Shown here: piece by piece, positions 1 to 11,887 of the stretch
Position numbering within the stretch: position 1 is the stretch's first letter
How the letters are laid out: each line of letters opens with the position of its first letter
Assembly (NCBI RefSeq): GCF_036373705.1
Contig: NC_089863.1
Location: 4,901,857 to 4,965,856, forward strand
Source: Amia ocellicauda
Taxonomy: Eukaryota; Chordata; Actinopteri; Amiiformes; Amiidae
Length of the DNA stretch: 64,000 bases
Reading direction: 5' to 3'
The notes under the pieces: model-generated
Told to the model about the DNA's origin: nothing
The model's input: the letters and a program-made list of their open reading frames with translations, nothing else
Databases searched by the model: none
Translations under genes and position numbers: made by a program

Positions 1-2940
1 TCTCTCTCTCTCTTATACACACACACTGTCTCTCTCTCTTATACACACACACACTGTCTCTCTCTCTTATACACACACACTGTCTCTCTTATACACACAC
101 ACACACTGTCTCTCTCTCTTATACACACACACTGTCTCTCTCTCTTATACACACACTGTCACTCTCTCTTATACACACACACTGTCTCTCTCTCTTATAC
201 ACACACTGTCTCTCTCTCTCTCATACACACACACACTGTCTCTCTCTCTCTCATACACACACACACTGTCTCTCTCTCTTATACACACACACACTGTCTC
301 TCTCTTATACACACACACTGTCTCTCTCTCTCTCTTATACACACACACACTGTCTCTCTCTTATACACACACACACTGTCTCTCTCTTATACACACACAC
401 ACTGTCTCTCTCTTATACACACACACTGTCTCTCTCTTATACACACACGCACACTGTCTCTCTCTTATACACACACACTGTCTCTCTCTTATACACACAC
501 ACTGTCTCTCTCTTATACACACACGCACACTGTCTCTCTCTTATACACACACACTGTCTCTCTCTCTTATACACACACACACTGTCACTCTCTCACACAC
601 ACACACTGTCTCTCTCTTATACACACACACACACTGTCTCTCTCTCTTATACACACACACTGTCACTCTCTCACACACACACACTGTCTCTCTCTTATAC
701 ACACACACACACTGTCTCTCTCTTATACACACACACTGTCTCTCTCTTATACACACACTGTCTCTCTCTCTCTTATACACACACACACTGTCTCTCTCTT
801 ATACACACACACTGTCTCTCTCTCTTATACACACACACACTGTCACTCTCTCACACACACACACACTCACTCTCTCATACACACACACACTGTCTCTCTC
901 TTATACACACACACTGTCTCTCTCTTATACACACACACACACTGTCTCTCTCTTATACACACACACTGTCTCTCTCTCTTATACACACACACACTGTCAC
1001 TCTCTCACACACACACACTGTCTCTCTCTTATACACACACACACACTGTCTCTCTCTCTTATACACACACACTGTCACTCTCTCACACACACACACTGTC
1101 TCTCTCTTATACACACACACACACTGTCTCTCTCTCTTATACACACACACAGTCTCTCTCTTATACACACACACTGTCACTCTCTCATACACACACACAC
1201 TGTCTCTCTCTCTCTCTCTTATACACACACACACTGTCTCTCTCTCTCTCTTATACACACACACACTGTCTCTCTCTCTCTCTTATACACACACACACTG
1301 TCTCTCTCTCTTATACACACACACACTGTCACTCTCTCACACACACACACTGTCTCTCTCTTATACACACACACACACTCTCTCTCTCTCTTATACACAC
1401 ACACACACTGTCTCTCTCTTATACACACACACTGTCTCTCTCTCTTATACACACACACTGTCACTCTCTCTCTTATACACACACACACTGTCTCTCTCTT
1501 ATACACACACACACACACTGTCTCTCTCTCTTATACACACACACTGTCACTCTCTCTTATACACACACACTGTCTCTCTCTCTTATACACACACTGTCTC
1601 TCTCTCTCTCTCATACACACACACACTGTCTCTCTCTTGTACACACACACACTGTCTCTCTCTCTTATACACACACAAACTGTCACTCTCTCACACACAC
1701 ACACTGTCTCTCTCTTATACACACACACACTGTCTCTCTCTTATACACACACACTGTCACTCTCTCATACACACACACACTGTCTCTCTCTCTCATACAC
1801 ACACACACTGTCTCTCTCTTATACACACACACACTGTCTCTCTCTCTCTTATACACACACACACTGTCTCTCTCTTATACACACACACTGTCTCTCTCTC
1901 TTATACACACACACACTGTCTCTCTCTCTCTTATACACACACACTGTCTCTCTCTCTTATACACACACACACTGTCTCTCTCTCTCTTATACACACACAC
2001 TGTCTCTCTCTCTCTCTCTCTCTTATACACACACACTGTCTCTCTCTCTTATGCACACACAGTGTCTCTCTCTCTTATACACACACTGTCTCTCTCTCTT
2101 ATACACACACACACTGTCTCTCTCTCTTATACACACACACACTGTCTCTCTCTCTCTCTCTTATACACACACACACTGTCTCTCTCTTATACACACACAC
2201 TGTCTCTCTCTTATACACACACACACTGTCACTCTCTCTTATACACACACACTGTCTCTCTCTCTTATACACACACTGTCTCTCTCTCTCTTATACACAC
2301 ACACACTGTCTCTCTCTTATACACACACACACACACACACTGTCTCTCTCTTATACACACACACACACACTGTCTCTCTCTTATACACACACACACTGTC
2401 TCTCTCTTATACACACACTGTCTCTCTCTTATACACACACACACTCACTCTCTCATACACACACACACTGTCTCTCTCTTATACACACACACACAGTCTC
2501 TCTCTCTTATACACACACACTTACTCTCTCTTATACACACACACACTGTCTCTCTCTTACACACACACTGTCTCTCTCTCTTATACACACACACTTACTC
2601 TCTCTTATACACACACACACTGTCTCTCTCTTACACACACACTGTCTCTCTCTCTTATACACACACACACTGTCTCTCTCTCTTATACACACACACTGTC
2701 ACTCTCTCTTATACACACACACTGTCTCTCTCTCTTATACACACACACTGTCTCTCTCTCTTATACACACACACTGTCTCTCTCTCTTATACACACACAC
2801 TGTCTCTCTCTCTCTCTCTCTCATACACACACACTGTCTCTCTCTTATACACACACACACTGTCTCTCTCTCTCTTATACACACACACTGTCACTCTCTC
2901 TTATACACACACACTGTCTCTCTCTTATACACACACACTG

Positions 2941-2977
<37 letters not shown>

Positions 2978-2978
2978 T
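1..2978. repeat. Compound CT/TA/CA satellite, about 3 kb
   Basis: The whole stretch is a variable tandem array. Each unit has a (TC)3-9 run, then TTATA or CATA, then a (CA)3-9 run, then CTGT, giving units of roughly 20-30 bp. Some units carry CTGTCACTCTCT or lose the TTATA step. It runs from the window edge to just before a splice acceptor, so it is probably intron sequence of the gene whose last exon starts at 3006. Long open frames on both strands (Thr-His-Ser-Leu or Val-Cys-Arg-Glu repeats) come from the repeat and are not genes. The array continues beyond the left edge. Confidence 0.95.
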
Positions 2979-3005
2979 CTAAAGACATTCCCCCCTCTCC
3001 CTCAG

Positions 3006-3593
3006 ATCCCGGTCAAGTGCAGTCAGCGCTACATCAACTACTTCCAGCCCAAGCACTTCCTGGTCCTGGGGGGCGGCCGGCGCCTGACAGTGTTGGAGTG
3101 TGCTGACCTGCTGTTCGACGTGCCGTCCCGGGAGCGCCAGCGGGGCGGGGGGGGTGCAGGCGCCGGGAGCGGCAGCGGCTCGGAGGGCGGGGGTGCGGGG
3201 CCGTCCCCCTCCCGGTCCCCGCAGCCCTACCGCGCCCTCTCCCCGCGCCGCGGCTGCGTGCTGGCCTCCCCCGGCGGCCACCTGGGCTTCGCCAGCGCCG
3301 TCCGCCTCCAGGACTGGGAGGAGCTGCCCCCGGACTCGCCCCTGCCCCCCCAGGCCCTGCCGGCCCACCTGCTGGGGAGGGACTCCTCCTCCTCCTCTCC
3401 TTCTCCCCCTTCTCCGCTCACGGGCCGGCTCTCCCGGGAGGTGCTCAGTGTGCGCAGCCTGACCGACAAGGTGCTGACCTACCGGTACCTGCGCGCCGTG
3501 CACCCCCCGTCCAGCGCCGCCCAGCTGGACCGCGCCTGGGAGGTGTGCTGCTACATGGCCTGCCTGCTGCATGAGCCTATGGGCCTGAGGTAG
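3006..3593 (+). CDS. Last coding exon of an unrecognised gene (partial)
   Basis: A pyrimidine-rich acceptor ending in CAG (3003-3005) opens a frame that starts IPVKCSQRYINYFQPKHF and ends with TAG at 3591-3593, 195 residues. The first third looks like a folded domain (FLVLGGGRRLTVLECADLLF). A low-complexity Gly/Ser/Arg-rich and Pro/Ser-rich middle follows, then a helical tail (SVRSLTDKVLTYRYLRAV, then AWEVCCYMACLLHEP). GC content is very high. The conserved-looking ends, stop codon and downstream poly(A) signal support a real terminal exon. Upstream exons lie left of the window, beyond the satellite. I cannot name the family. A protein search with the first 40 and last 50 residues would decide. 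Confidence 0.7.
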   Translation: MPVKCSQRYINYFQPKHFLVLGGGRRLTVLECADLLFDVPSRERQRGGGGAGAGSGSGSEGGGAGPSPSRSPQPYRALSPRRGCVLASPGGHLGFASAVRLQDWEELPPDSPLPPQALPAHLLGRDSSSSSPSPPSPLTGRLSREVLSVRSLTDKVLTYRYLRAVHPPSSAAQLDRAWEVCCYMACLLHEPMGLR

Positions 3594-4140
3594 AGGGACG
3601 GAGGGAGAGGGCGAGAGAGAGAGCTGTAGGGTGGGAGTGGAGTGGAGTGGAGTGGAGGGGGAGAGAGAGAGAGGGAGGGAGGGAAGATGAGGAGGACAGG
3701 TAAGGAGAGGGAAGGAGAGTGTGGGAGAGAGAGAGGGAGGAGAAGGGGGAGAGAGGTGGCTTGGGATGGGGGGACGGGACAGCGAGGGAGAGAGATTGGG
3801 AGAGAAGGGGGGACGAGGGGACGGGATAGACCCGCCAAAAGATGGAGAGAGGAAGAGAAGAGCAACAAAAACCTCCCCCCCCCACACCTTGACAATACAA
3901 AACCAGACAGGCATTGCTGACTGGACTCTGACGGGACCCCCCCGTGGCAATGCACATCACACCGCCCCCCCCGCCCTCCAATCACAGCTGTATATTTTTG
4001 TACATATTGACTTATTGTTTTATGAACCACAGGGCCACCCTGTCTATCATATTTCTGTTTGGTTTGCTTCTGTTCGTCGCTGTTTTCTCCAGCCCAGAAA
4101 AACTCCAATATTTTAATAAAAAAAGAGAAAAGAAAAGGCG
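3594..4140 (+). other. 3' UTR of the gene ending at 3593
   Basis: After the stop codon comes a purine-rich GGAGAGAG stretch (3598-3830), then AT-richer sequence with TGTATATTTTTGTACAT-like elements, typical of a vertebrate 3' UTR. No other coding signal is seen. Confidence 0.6.
4115..4120 (+). terminator. Poly(A) signal AATAAA
   Basis: A canonical AATAAA lies about 520 bp after the stop codon of the + strand terminal exon, followed by an A/G-rich stretch. It is the first AATAAA on that strand after the stop. Confidence 0.65.
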
Positions 4141-4677
4141 TATCCGTGACTTCTGCTTTGTGCCGTGTTTTTATCCCGATTACATCTGTCTCCGGACGTT
4201 GTCGGCTACGGGGGGGGATCGCTCCGAGAGTCTTTGGTCTCGCTCTTTCTCCCTCCTGGTTCCCGAATGCAGTGGCCTCTGTCTGTCTTGTGTGCCACGT
4301 TCATGTTTATGGTTTTGTTTTTCTCCTGAACGCTGACACGGCGTGCAGCTGCGCTTTTGATTGTCTGAGGCCATAAAATGACGACAAAGCTGCTGAACTT
4401 TGAGAGAGAGAGAGGGGCTCTGATCACGCATGGCCATCGTGCTCTGACTGAAGCTTGGCCGGCAAGGGGGGAACATGGGGGGCTGTGTTATTTATATGAA
4501 TAAATAAATAAAAAGTCATCCTCAGTTTGCGTGCCAGTAACAGTGGACAGTAAAGTGAGTGAAATGAGATCATCTGTATAAGGTAATGGGAGGGGCCAGA
4601 ACGGAGAGGTGGTACACGGGCCGGGTGGGTCTCGGACTCATTAAGCTCGTTACAGGCGACCGGCCTGGCGTGTGACA

Positions 4678-5190
4678 AACATAAGAACATAAGAAAGTTC
4701 ACAAAGGAGAGGAGGCCATTGGCCCCATCGTGCTCGTTTGGTGTCCATTCATAACTAAGTGATCAAGGATCCTATCCAGTCTGACTTTAAATGTGCACAA
4801 ATTGTCTCTTCAGCCACATCGCTGGGGAGTTTGTTCAGATTGTGACGCCTCTCTGTGTGAAGAAGTGTCTCCTGTTTTCTGTCTTGAATGCCTTGAAGCC
4901 CAATTTCCATTTGTGTCCCCGGGTGCGTGTGTCCCTGCTGATCTGGAAAAGCTCCTCTGGTTTGATGTGGTCGGTGCCTTTCATGATTTTGAAGACTTGG
5001 ATCAAGTCCCCACGTAGTCTCCTCTGTTCCAGGGTGAAAAGGTTCAGGTCCTCAGTCTCTCAGTAGGACTTTCCCTTCAGACCTGGAATAAGTCTGGTTG
5101 CTCTCCTCTGAACTGCCTCTAGAGCAGCGATATCTTTCTTGAAGTGTGGAGCCCAGAACTGTCCACAGTATTCCATGGGGTACGGACTTG
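4678..5190. repeat. Interspersed repeat beginning ACATAAGAACATAAGAAAG
   Basis: The segment starts with AACATAAGAACATAAGAAAG, then AGGAGGCCATTGGCCC, and runs through AAGAAGTGTCTCCTGTTTTC, TTGAAGACTTGGATCAAGTC and CTGGAATAAGTCTGG to GTGGAGCCCAGAACTGT. I recognise this succession as a dispersed repeat common in fish and some other vertebrate genomes, here an old and diverged copy. The class is not certain to me. It contains no intact open reading frame. Confidence 0.6.
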
Positions 5191-5639
5191 TCCCCGGGCT
5201 CTATGGTCATCTCGACCCGCGCTGGGACTGTGGAACCCGCTCTCTCCCGGTGGACGGACGAGTACGCAGGCAGGTAGGTTGGCTTGCTTCCCTGTGCCTG
5301 AGGGGGCGAGGGCAAGGGGGTCGTGGACATGAATCTATTCCCGTTTCAGATATGCACAAATTAAAGCAAATGTGCTCCTACAAAAAAAAAAACGAGAAAC
5401 TCCACATTCCCATATTCCCAAAATTCTCTCTCATACACACGCACAGACACGCACGCTCTCGCAGTCACACTCGCTCACTTTTCTTTTCCCAGATTTCTGT
5501 TTCCTGGGTGCTCCCCTCTCTACAGTGACACAGATTAAGCTCTGAAGATTTGCCAATTGCTTAGTTTTAGTTTTTTTTTTAATATCGCATTGGTTTTAAT
5601 CTTTCAAATGGCTTTTCATCTGCTAGAGTTCAGGGGACG

Positions 5640-6065
5640 TTCATTGTGATTTTCCTAAAGGGATCTGACACAGAGGGACAGAATGAGAGATTGAGAGAGT
5701 GAGTGAGTGTGTGACGGAGAAAGGGAGGGAGTGAGGTTGAGAGAGAGAGAGAGATGAAGGTAGGAGGTGAATGACAGTCTGATATCGGCAGATTGTAGAT
5801 CTAAGTCTTTCCTCTCTTCCTGACGCACAAGCTCCGTCAGCTGGCAGCAACTCAAGGTCCATCTGATCGATATGTCCCACAGTAACCTCCCCCCCATGGT
5901 CTCGAATGACACCGCAATAACGGCACACACTCCTTGATCAAAAACAAACTTTATTAGCGATCGATCGCCCTGCCAGTCCATGGGGCGGCAACAGACCGGG
6001 CAGTGAAAGGAAAATAAAAAACCTTTTACCTCCACAGCGGGTGGGAGTCTGTTCTGATCCATTAG
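5640..6065 (-). other. Possible LTR fragment or distal 3' UTR
   Basis: On the minus strand an AATAAA (5950-5955) is followed by GTTTGTTTTTGATCAAGG and a GC-richer tail, a layout like the R/U5 part of an LTR. It could equally be the distal poly(A) region of the SPRY gene that ends at 7140. A 135-codon open frame overlaps but resembles nothing I know. No flanking duplication was found. Confidence 0.25.
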
Positions 6066-6654
6066 AAAGGGTTACATTTATACGAACAGGAAGCATTTAT
6101 TTTTACACACACAAAAACGTATACATATTTAGTATTGCTTATGGAAGCATACACACAAAGTGAATCGTGCTAGCAGCCTGCATCACTTTACACTGTCTCT
6201 CCAGTTTTGTGCTACACCGAAGCAGTGTCGACAATTTACACAATAAAATACACAGAAATGGAATAAATAGGCATTGATTATTCGTATAAAACTCTCCGAA
6301 TCACAAGACCCATCAGTGTAAGACTAAGAAGGCGGTTAGTAACACATTCAATGCGTCATTTAAATATAAATATATATATGTGTAATTGTCCATGTAAGTA
6401 ACTCATTATTTTTTATCTTTAGTTTCCATTGGTCTTGTTAGCCATCAGCAATTTCTTAATATCTGCAAAATATGTTTTCCAGCTATTTTCCACCTGTACA
6501 ATAATAATACAGAGATGGATGACAGAGTTCAATACATGTGAAATATAATCCTGTAGATTTCAAATCTAGATAGAAAGGAGCCAAGTTAAGAATCTGAAGA
6601 ATATAAGGATCTGCATGTCTACCATATATTCAGATATATAGGTCTGATCTGTAT

Positions 6655-6765
6655 GAGCAATAGTACACTACTCTAGACTAGACTACACTACACTACACTA
6701 GACTAGACTGGACTAGACAGTACAATGTCCTACACTATGCTACACAACACTACACTATACTATAA
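6655..6765. repeat. Degenerate ACTAC/TAGAC pentamer repeat
   Basis: The stretch is built from ACTAC, ACTAG and ACTGG pentamers with variation. It lies in the presumed 3' flank of the SPRY gene. Around it, 6066-7139 is AT-rich without recognised genes, apart from a short GA run at 7020-7083. Confidence 0.8.
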
Positions 6766-7139
6766 TTGATCCAGCCCTGGGGCTGGGAGGCAGTGGCTGT
6801 CTTGTCGGCTTCAGGTATCCTGGTATATATGCATAAACATACATCTCTCTCGCTCTGCCTTATCTGTTATCTAAGCGGCTGGACTACCAGTGGCGAGCCC
6901 AACTGGCCCTGTGCCGTGTCCGAAGAACAGCTCCATGTGGCATCCCTTGCTTTGTGCTTAGGTGTTGCTTAAGACTACGGTTTTACATTCGTCCAAGTCA
7001 TTCTTGCATCCTACACGGAGAGAGAGCGGAGAGGGCGAGTGAGAGAGAGACAGATGGGTGAGAGAGAGAGAGAGAGAGAGAGACGGAGGGGCCAGTCCGC
7101 TACAACGGGCCCACAGTAGTGGAGAAGCGCCCGACGGGC

Positions 7140-7672
7140 TCAGAACTCGGTGACGGTGTTGGGCGAGGACACGGTGATCAGGGTGCGGCCGTCCAGTGGG
7201 GCGAACAGCGGGTAGAGCTTCTCGCGGAAGGTGTCTGTGAACGTGAAGATGTGGGTCTTGGTGTCCACGTTGTAGAAGGACACCTGGCCCTCCTCGTAGT
7301 CCAGGTAGATGCCCACCTTGCGGGGCACCAGGCTCACGGCCAGCTGGGTCTCGGGCTTGGTGCAGGCCCAGAACTGCCGGGTGCTGCGCCACAGGGACCA
7401 GTAGCCGTGCCTTGGGGTCATGGGCACGCGGCCCTTGCGCTTGGCCTGCGCCGAGGTCACGCCCACCCGCCAGTAGCCGTTGTTGGCCAGCTCCACCTCC
7501 CAGTAGTGGCGGCCGGACGAGAAGCCCTCCCATCCCAGGACGCAGGGCCAGGTGTCGAAGCGCTGTAGGCTGTAGGGCAGCTCCTCCTCCACCCGGCCCT
7601 CCTGCACCTTGCGCCGGTCCTCCGACAGGATCAGCCAGGGGTGATTGGTCATGGGGTCCAGGGTCACCTCGA
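7140..7672 (-). CDS. PRY-SPRY exon of the B30.2 gene
   Basis: This terminal exon encodes about 177 residues from VEVTLDPMTNHPWLILSED to the stop codon at 7140. The hallmarks are in order: LDP with LILSEDRRKV (PRY), RFDTWPCVLGWEGFSSGRHY, the WEVE motif, YWRVGV, then GIYLDYEEGQVSFYNVD and HIFTFTDTFREKLYPLF near the end. All core strands are present, so the domain looks intact. The acceptor CCAG at 7673-7676 joins in phase 1 to the preceding 27-bp exon. Confidence 0.9.
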
Positions 7673-10600
7673 CTGGAGACGGACAGAGAGAACGAAGGCG
7701 CATGAGATGGGGAGAGAGTCTGAGGGAGATAGAGGGAGATAGAGACGGAGAGAGAGCGAGTCAGAGCGAAAGAGGAAGACAGAGAGGGAGGAATAGTTAG
7801 AGATGGAGAGAGAAAGAGAGAGTGACAAGGGGGCTCACCTGACGCGCTGCAGATCCAGCTCCACACTGTGGGGGAGACAGACACAAGAGCAGGTTAAATT
7901 CAGTCCAGTGCCACACCAGAGAGACATCCACTGAGGCTAATGGACACAGACACACATGCAGTCTGAGTATGTGTGTGTGTGTGTATAAATATGACTGAGA
8001 GAACGTCATACCTGAGTTGGGGATGTATTTTGACGTCCCTGGATTGAAGAGAGAAAGAAAATAAAAAATATATAAATTAATGAGAACAGGCAAGATTTCA
8101 CGTGAGTTTGCAGCGTTGCCGTCTTCATTGAGTTGTTGCTGTAGCAGTGTTAACCAGGGTGAGGAAATAACCCTGTGGTCACTGGACAGTGAGACAGTTG
8201 ACAGGAAATGCCAGTCAGCTGCTCGCCGATTCCTGCTGCCCAGCGCCCAGCCCCTTGGCACGCCTGGCGTGACTGGGAGAGACCCCCCACGCTGGACTGT
8301 ATGTTATTTGTCTGCGAGCCTTTCTTAAGTAACCGTCCCCGTCAGTCCTTTGACTCACCTGCACGCCAGGTCCTCTGCTTGGCCGACAGCCAGAGCTGCG
8401 GTACAGTGCCCTGGAGGAGAAACAGAGCAGGGTGTCAGAGCTAGACCTGCTGAGGAAAACTCACTCATATTATAATGGCGGCCTGTGGCCCTGTGAGTGT
8501 CCTGAGCAAATAGCCCTGTGATTGGTCAGGAGATTGAGCCAGGACTATGATTGAGGGGGGGATGGGCATTTCAGCGGCTGGGCGATAACAGAGCCTTATC
8601 TCTCCTCGTGAAAGACTGTATTGTTCTACGGCCTCAACCCCGATTCCCCTGGTCACCTAACGCATTCCCGTCTCTAACTGGAACGATCGGGAACGTCTCT
8701 TGGGGGCGAGGAGGGTGAGGGAGGGGGCCATATTGTCCTTGTAAAGCTTGTGGAGCTCATCTGGCTGAAACCCAAAACAGAAAACCTGTCATAACATCTT
8801 TACACCCTCATCTAAGCTCGCCCTTGACTCCTGCTAGGGGTGGCATTGGGTTGGGTTGGCTGTGGCTCTGATGGGGTGCACAGTCAGGGCTGGAGGAGAG
8901 GTATGGAGGGACATGGGGTATTCACCTTGGCGTCCTCCTTGAGCAGCGACCAGGTGATGAACTCCAGGAAGGGCAGGACGCTCATGAGTCGGCGCTTCTT
9001 CAGGCCCAGGAGACGCAGCATCTGGGAGAGTTCTTCACCCGGCAGACCGCAGCTCTGCAAATACACACACAGAGACGTCAGGACCACAGGGACACACATA
9101 CACACACACACACACACAGCAACATCAGGACCACAGGGACATGGGGACATCAGAGAGACACAGAGGCACAGCAAACATCAGACCGAACCTCTGACACGCT
9201 CTGCAGCTCCAGGGCCCACTCCATGATCCTCTGCTTGTCCTTCTCGCTGGGGTCGTCTGTCTCGCTGCCCTCCTCTCCATCCACCTCGTCCCTCCAGGGC
9301 TTCGTCTTGAACAGCTGCGACGGGAGGAGAAGCAGTTGGCATAGCCATCCCTCAGCCCTGCCCGCCACCCCCAACTGGCCAGGGCGTAGTACCCTGTGCA
9401 TCCTTTCCATGCTCCAGTACCTTGCCCCCGAACTTGTTTACCCCAGTGTGTAATACCCTGTCCTTCCCCTGCCCTGCCCCATGTATCTTACCATCTCCAA
9501 CCCCCTGCTCCACCCCAGCATGTACCACCCCAACCTCTCACGTTCCGTGCCCCCCTGTACCTTATCGACGCTGTTGAGCTCGTCCGCCCATTCCAGGATG
9601 AGGCGCCGACACTCCTCCAGGCTGCGCGCAGTGCGGGGGCTCTGCAGGGGCTCCCTGTCCTGGCCGGAGCAGGCCGCCCCTTTGCTGCTCCCCTCCCCCG
9701 CATCCCCTCCGTCCTTGCTGTCGCACTGCAGGTGATAAAACAGGCCGTCAACACACGGACGCACACATTTGTGCCTGAGATGACGTACACAATACCAGGT
9801 TCATTATTTATAGGACCAGGAAGTGTTACAGTGGATTAAAGTAGGGTTGTGCCTGTAAATGATACACCGCCTCACCGCGTTGAAAACTTATTTATCATCA
9901 ATGCCGACTTTTTTCAAATATAAGGCTGTGCGTAATAACCTGCAGCTGCGAGAGAAACTAGGTGTTGGTCAGGTTCACATTTCTGTCTCTGAACGAACCT
10001 CTTTGAAAGTTTAATATGTATTTAATATGTTGGAAACTATAAAACTAACTAATAATAAAACTTATTTAGGATTAAATTCACCTCCTCAAAACAGCCTGGC
10101 TTTGATTGACACCGAACGAAGACACTTGTGTCAGTCCATTGCCAGCAAAATATTTACGTAACGGCGGACGTTTCCTCCCCTTGTAGCTCCACCAATAATA
10201 ATGTCATAAATGAATGATGCACAAACTGATTATGTAATATGTGGCAGAGAGGGATGACAGCGCGGGACCCTTCCCAGAATCCCCTGCACACCGAAGGGCA
10301 TAACTCCCACTGTGTCTTTATTTATCTATTCCGTTTTTGAATTCATAAATTCTCCCCCCCGGACTTTGTGCCCTCCGTGACTCGTCTCTCTGCACTCGCA
10401 CGGGCAGGGTGATATGAGGGTGGTTACAGCGCTCCCAACGAGATAAATCGGATGAGCCCAGAGCCCAGAGTCGATATCGGCGCAATATCACTGGTGGCCT
10501 CCCAGATAAGAGGAGATGTAGGGGTAGGGTACAGGGTAGGAGAGGACAGGGACGCACAGGATAGGTCTTCCCTGATCTTCCCATCTACAGAGACCCTGTC

Positions 10601-11844
10601 AGGAGTCAGACATGCATCCCTCTCTAGAGCACAGGGCAGCTAACAGTGTTTTGGGCCTCTCCCATGCACACACGCACACGGATGATATTTCTGGGTGTCT
10701 CGGTCAACAACAACTCTTGACCGGGTAGACTATCTCCTTGAGTAAACCGAGATGGCGTTATCTAATCTGGGCTGGTTACAGGGATAATCTGCTGTCGGCG
10801 GCCCCTGGAGAACGTGCTGGAGAGAGGCAATCCAGAGGCTGTAAAATCCTCAACAGCGCTGTAAAAGAAGGTAATCTCTGGGTGACTCCCGTGTTGGAGC
10901 GATGTGACCAGGAAGTGGAGGACAGTTGGATTGATCGGGGCTGCGGAGGGGGAATTCTGCTTTGTTTGCGGGAAGCAAGGTGTGTGTGTAAAGGACCTTG
11001 CTCCTCGCCACTGGGATCAGCGTTTTGTACTTCCATTCTCTCCCTCTCTGACGGAGGTGTTGTGCCAAAGGCTGCGCGAGATAACCCAGCCGAGATAACC
11101 CAGCCGAGATAACCCAGCCGAGATGACACGCACTCCTGCCGTGAGCAGCATATGATACATCGGTGTTTTCGGATGCAATTCTAAAGAAAATCCCTCACTC
11201 CCTCTCTCCCTCTCTCTCTCCTGTACCTTGCAGACCCGGTCCACCTGCTCCTTCCACTGGTTGATGAAGCGCACACACTCCTCCAGGCTGCGCAGGTCCT
11301 GCAGGCTCTTCTGACGTGGGTTCTGGAGGGAGAGAGGGAGGGAGAGAGGGACAATGAGAAGGGGAGAGAGCATCTTATATATCTTTAGTGTCCTGTTGCT
11401 GTCTTGTGTCCGTGTCCCCCTGTCCCCCGTGAACTGTGGCCCACTGTGGCCCCGCGTTGCCCTGGGAGCCTTTGTCCAGTTTCTTAGCCCTGTTTGCTCT
11501 CCTCCAGTCCTCCCTTGCTCCCCTCTCCCCTGCTCTCTCCATTTCCCCAGCTGTTGCTCACTTCTCTGACTGCCTAGGGCCTACTCCTTTCTCCCCCATC
11601 TCTACCTCTCTAAACCTTCACCACCTTGTGCCCCCTCCCTCCCACACTTCCCTCTCTCTCTCTCCCTCGCTCTCTCTCTCGGTCATTACCTGCTGTCTAC
11701 TGCTGTTCAGTTTGCGGCCGGGTTTGCTTGTGGGTGCCGAGCTGTGCGCCTGCAGTTCCTCATCCGTCACCTTCCAGCGCACAGCGCAGATCGTGTTGCT
11801 CTGGGGCGGTGGATCGTGCTCCCGCTGGGGAGAGTCCTGCACTG

Positions 11845-11887
<43 letters not shown>

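Noticed and set aside
1637-3106. 489-codon open frame rich in THTLSLS
   Set aside because: Produced entirely by the CT/CA satellite and running into the terminal exon in the wrong frame.
7119-7568. 149-codon + strand frame
   Set aside because: Antisense to the PRY-SPRY exon, open because of high GC.
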